Below are positions 5,514-7,411 of a stretch of 7,411 nucleotides of DNA, one piece after another. The position numbers and the translations under genes were made by a program. The notes beneath the pieces are model-generated. The model had not been told where the DNA came from. It did no database searches and saw only the letters and a list, made by a program, of their open reading frames with translations. Source of the DNA: Phenylobacterium sp. (GTDB lineage: Bacteria; Pseudomonadota; Alphaproteobacteria; Caulobacterales; Caulobacteraceae); NCBI GenBank assembly GCA_028291285.1, contig JAQGIJ010000274.1, forward strand, positions 1 through 7,411. Direction: 5' to 3'. Every line of letters begins with the position of its first letter. Within the stretch, counting starts at the first letter, position 1.

Positions 5514-7247
5514 ATGCATCGCAAGCCGGACGGCAGCTGGGACAAGGCGAAGCTCCCCAGCCGGCACGTCACCGAGGGGCCCACGCGGGCGCCGCACCGG
5601 TCGTACTACTACGCCATGGGCCTGGGCAGCCGCGAGATCGCCCAGCCCTTCGTCGGCGTGGCCTCCTGCTGGAACGAGGCCGCGCCCTGCAACACCGCCC
5701 TGATGCGCCAGGCGCATGCCGCCTCCGAAGGCGTGAAGCGGGCGGGCGGCACCCCGCGTGAGTTCGTCACCATCACCGTCACCGACGGCATCGCCATGGG
5801 CCACGAGGGCATGCGCTCGTCGCTGGTCAGCCGCGAGGTGATCGCCGACAGCGTCGAGCTCACCATGCGCGGCCATTCCTACGACGCCCTGGTGGGCGTC
5901 GCCGGCTGCGACAAGAGCCTGCCCGGCATGATGATGGCGATGCTCCGCCTCAACGTGCCCAGCGCCTTCATCTACGGCGGCTCGATCCTGCCTGGGCAGT
6001 GGCATGGCCGCGAGGTCACGGTGCAGGACATCTTCGAGGCGGTGGGCCAGCATTCCGCCGGCAAGATGAGCTTGGAGGACCTCTGCGACCTGGAGCAGCA
6101 CGCCTGTCCGGGCGAGGGCGCCTGTGGCGGCCAGTACACCGCCAATACCATGGCCTGCGTCTCGGAGGCCATCGGCCTGGCCCTGCCGCTCTCCTCGGCG
6201 CTGCCGGCCGCCTACCTGGACCGCGACCAGTATGCCGCGGCGACGGGCGAGGCGGTGATGCAGCTCATCGAACGCAACATCCGCCCGCGCGACATCTGCA
6301 CCCGCGAGGCCTTCGAGAACGCCGCGGTGGTGGTGGCGGCCACCGGCGGCTCGACCAACGGCGGCCTGCACCTGCCGGCGATGGCGCACGAGGCGGGCAT
6401 CACCTTTACCCTGCGCGACGTCTGCGAGATCATGAAGAAGACGCCCTATATCGCCGACCTGATGCCGGGCGGGCGCTATCCGGCCAAGCGGATGGGCGAG
6501 GCCGGCGGCGTGCCGATGCTGCTCCGGACGCTGCTCGACGCCGGCCTGATCCACGGCGACTGCATGACCGTCACGGGCAAGACCATCCGGGAGAACCTCG
6601 AGGGCGTTGTCTGGCGCGACGACCAGGACGTCATCCGGCCGGTCTCTAACCCGCTCTCGCCGACCGGCGGGGTGGTCGGCCTCTGGGGCTCGCTCGCGCC
6701 CGACGGGGCGATCGTCAAGGTGGCGGGGTTGTCGCACCGCAAGCACCGCGGCCCGGCGCGGGTGTTCGATGGCGAGGAGGCCTGCTTCGCCGCGGTCGAG
6801 GCCCGCGACTACCAGGAAGGCGACGTGCTGGTGATCCGCTACGAAGGCCCGCGCGGCGGGCCCGGCATGCGCGAGATGCTGTCCACCACCGCGGCCATCT
6901 ACGGCCAGGGGATCAGCGACAAGGTGGCGCTAATCACCGACGGCCGCTTTTCCGGCGCCACGCGCGGGCTGTGCATCGGCCACGTGGGGCCGGAGGCTCA
7001 GGCAGGCGGGCCGATCGCGCTCATCAAGGACGGCGACATCATCTCCATCGACGCGGACGAAGGCACGCTGGAGCTGGAGGTCGATCCGATCGAGCTGGAG
7101 CACCGCGCCCGCGACTGGGCGCCGCGCATCACCAATTACAATTCCGGCGCGCTGTGGAAATTCGGCAAGCTCGTGGGGCCCGCCCACCTGGGCGCCGTCA
7201 CCCATCCCGGCGGCGAGGCCGAGACCCACGTGTATGCGGATATCTGA
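5514..7247 (+). CDS. ilvD: Dihydroxy-acid dehydratase (IlvD/Edd family)
   Basis: A 577-residue iron-sulfur dehydratase. The expected reaction is 2,3-dihydroxy-3-methylbutanoate (or -pentanoate) to the 2-oxo acid, the third common step of valine, isoleucine and leucine synthesis, in the cytosol. Seen: the three cluster cysteines are in place, Cys59 (PCN), Cys132 (GCDKSLPG, the first family signature) and Cys204 (GACGGQYTANTM). Asp91 and Asp133 would bind magnesium, Lys134 follows in CDK, and the second signature TDGRFSGATRG carries the catalytic Ser480. Length fits the shorter DHAD group; E. coli IlvD is about 616 residues. Start: ATG at 5514, supported by GGAGGG. No other ilv gene is adjacent. 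The same family includes sugar-acid dehydratases (xylonate, arabinonate, phosphogluconate), so the family is near certain, while the exact substrate and the symbol are likely but not proven. It is convergent with the membrane-protein gene at 7281. Confidence 0.93.
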   Translation: MHRKPDGSWDKAKLPSRHVTEGPTRAPHRSYYYAMGLGSREIAQPFVGVASCWNEAAPCNTALMRQAHAASEGVKRAGGTPREFVTITVTDGIAMGHEGMRSSLVSREVIADSVELTMRGHSYDALVGVAGCDKSLPGMMMAMLRLNVPSAFIYGGSILPGQWHGREVTVQDIFEAVGQHSAGKMSLEDLCDLEQHACPGEGACGGQYTANTMACVSEAIGLALPLSSALPAAYLDRDQYAAATGEAVMQLIERNIRPRDICTREAFENAAVVVAATGGSTNGGLHLPAMAHEAGITFTLRDVCEIMKKTPYIADLMPGGRYPAKRMGEAGGVPMLLRTLLDAGLIHGDCMTVTGKTIRENLEGVVWRDDQDVIRPVSNPLSPTGGVVGLWGSLAPDGAIVKVAGLSHRKHRGPARVFDGEEACFAAVEARDYQEGDVLVIRYEGPRGGPGMREMLSTTAAIYGQGISDKVALITDGRFSGATRGLCIGHVGPEAQAGGPIALIKDGDIISIDADEGTLELEVDPIELEHRARDWAPRITNYNSGALWKFGKLVGPAHLGAVTHPGGEAETHVYADI

Positions 7248-7280
7248 TGGTCGGCCGCGCCCGCTCCGTCTGCGCCGCCG

Positions 7281-7411
7281 CTAAGGCAACGCCCTGACGC
7301 CGAACAGGTAGGGGTGACCCCAGGCCAGCGCGGACCAGACCAGGACGGCCAGCGCCAGCCGCCACCAGCCGATCTCGCCGAGCGCCAGCCGCTGGCGGCG
7401 CTGGGCGATGG
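7281..7411 (-). CDS. C-terminal end of a probable membrane protein, runs off the window
   Basis: Seen: a minus-strand frame of 42 residues ends at TAG (7283-7281) and is open to the right edge. A basic stretch (QRRQR) is followed by a hydrophobic segment, WWRLALAVLVWSALAWG, long enough to cross a membrane, then HPYLFGVRALP and the stop. The codon bias and the tail-to-tail arrangement with the IlvD gene, 33 bases away, support it as a real gene end. The family is not recognised and no function is proposed. With so little sequence, a chance frame cannot be excluded. Confidence 0.5.
   Translation of the reverse strand, partial: IAQRRQRLALGEIGWWRLALAVLVWSALAWGHPYLFGVRALP

Noticed and set aside
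5493..6746. A 417-codon minus-strand open frame opposite the IlvD gene.
   Set aside because: It is antisense to a complete IlvD with all signature motifs; the translated product is His/Arg/Gly-rich with no domain.

Overview
The window reads as a chromosomal stretch of a high-GC alphaproteobacterium. The strongly G/C-biased third codon positions, long spurious open frames opposite the real genes, and the gene types present would fit Caulobacteraceae (Caulobacter/Phenylobacterium-like). That placement is an inference from style and family resemblance, not a proof. No tRNA, rRNA, CRISPR array, insertion sequence or phage gene was seen. Coding density is very high, and no gap without a gene exceeds about 125 bases.

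Layout, left to right. (1) Bases 1-434, minus: the N-terminal part of an uncharacterised protein that looks like a DUF429-type RNase H fold; it starts at a GTG behind a strong ribosome binding site. (2) Bases 556-1485, plus: a Gfo/Idh/MocA-family NAD(P)-dependent oxidoreductase with a complete Lys/Asp/His catalytic set. (3) Bases 1498-2241, minus: a canonical short-chain dehydrogenase/reductase (SDR). (4) Bases 2336-3130 and 3145-3942, plus: two tightly coupled SDR-fold proteins of almost equal length (264 and 265 residues), both atypical. (5) Bases 3944-5410, minus: a YcbB/LdtD-type L,D-transpeptidase with a lipoprotein signal peptide. (6) Bases 5514-7247, plus: a dihydroxy-acid dehydratase (IlvD/Edd family). 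(7) Bases 7281-7411, minus: the C-terminal end of a probable membrane protein.

The most interesting element is the SDR pair at 2336-3942. The first protein keeps the nucleotide-binding glycine motif but has lost the catalytic Tyr and Lys (Gln158 and Arg162 at those positions). The second keeps the catalytic Ser and Tyr (Ser148, Tyr161) but has lost most of the glycine motif. The defects are complementary, the lengths match and the genes are 14 bases apart. This suggests a heteromeric SDR in which the two subunits have diverged into different roles. A conventional SDR is transcribed divergently from the same 94-base control region, so the three may serve one unknown redox pathway.

The flanking genes are more ordinary: cell-wall crosslinking (L,D-transpeptidase) and branched-chain amino acid or sugar-acid metabolism (IlvD). 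They abut the SDR cluster in alternating orientations, with tail-to-tail gaps of only 12 and 1 bases and no recognisable intrinsic terminators.
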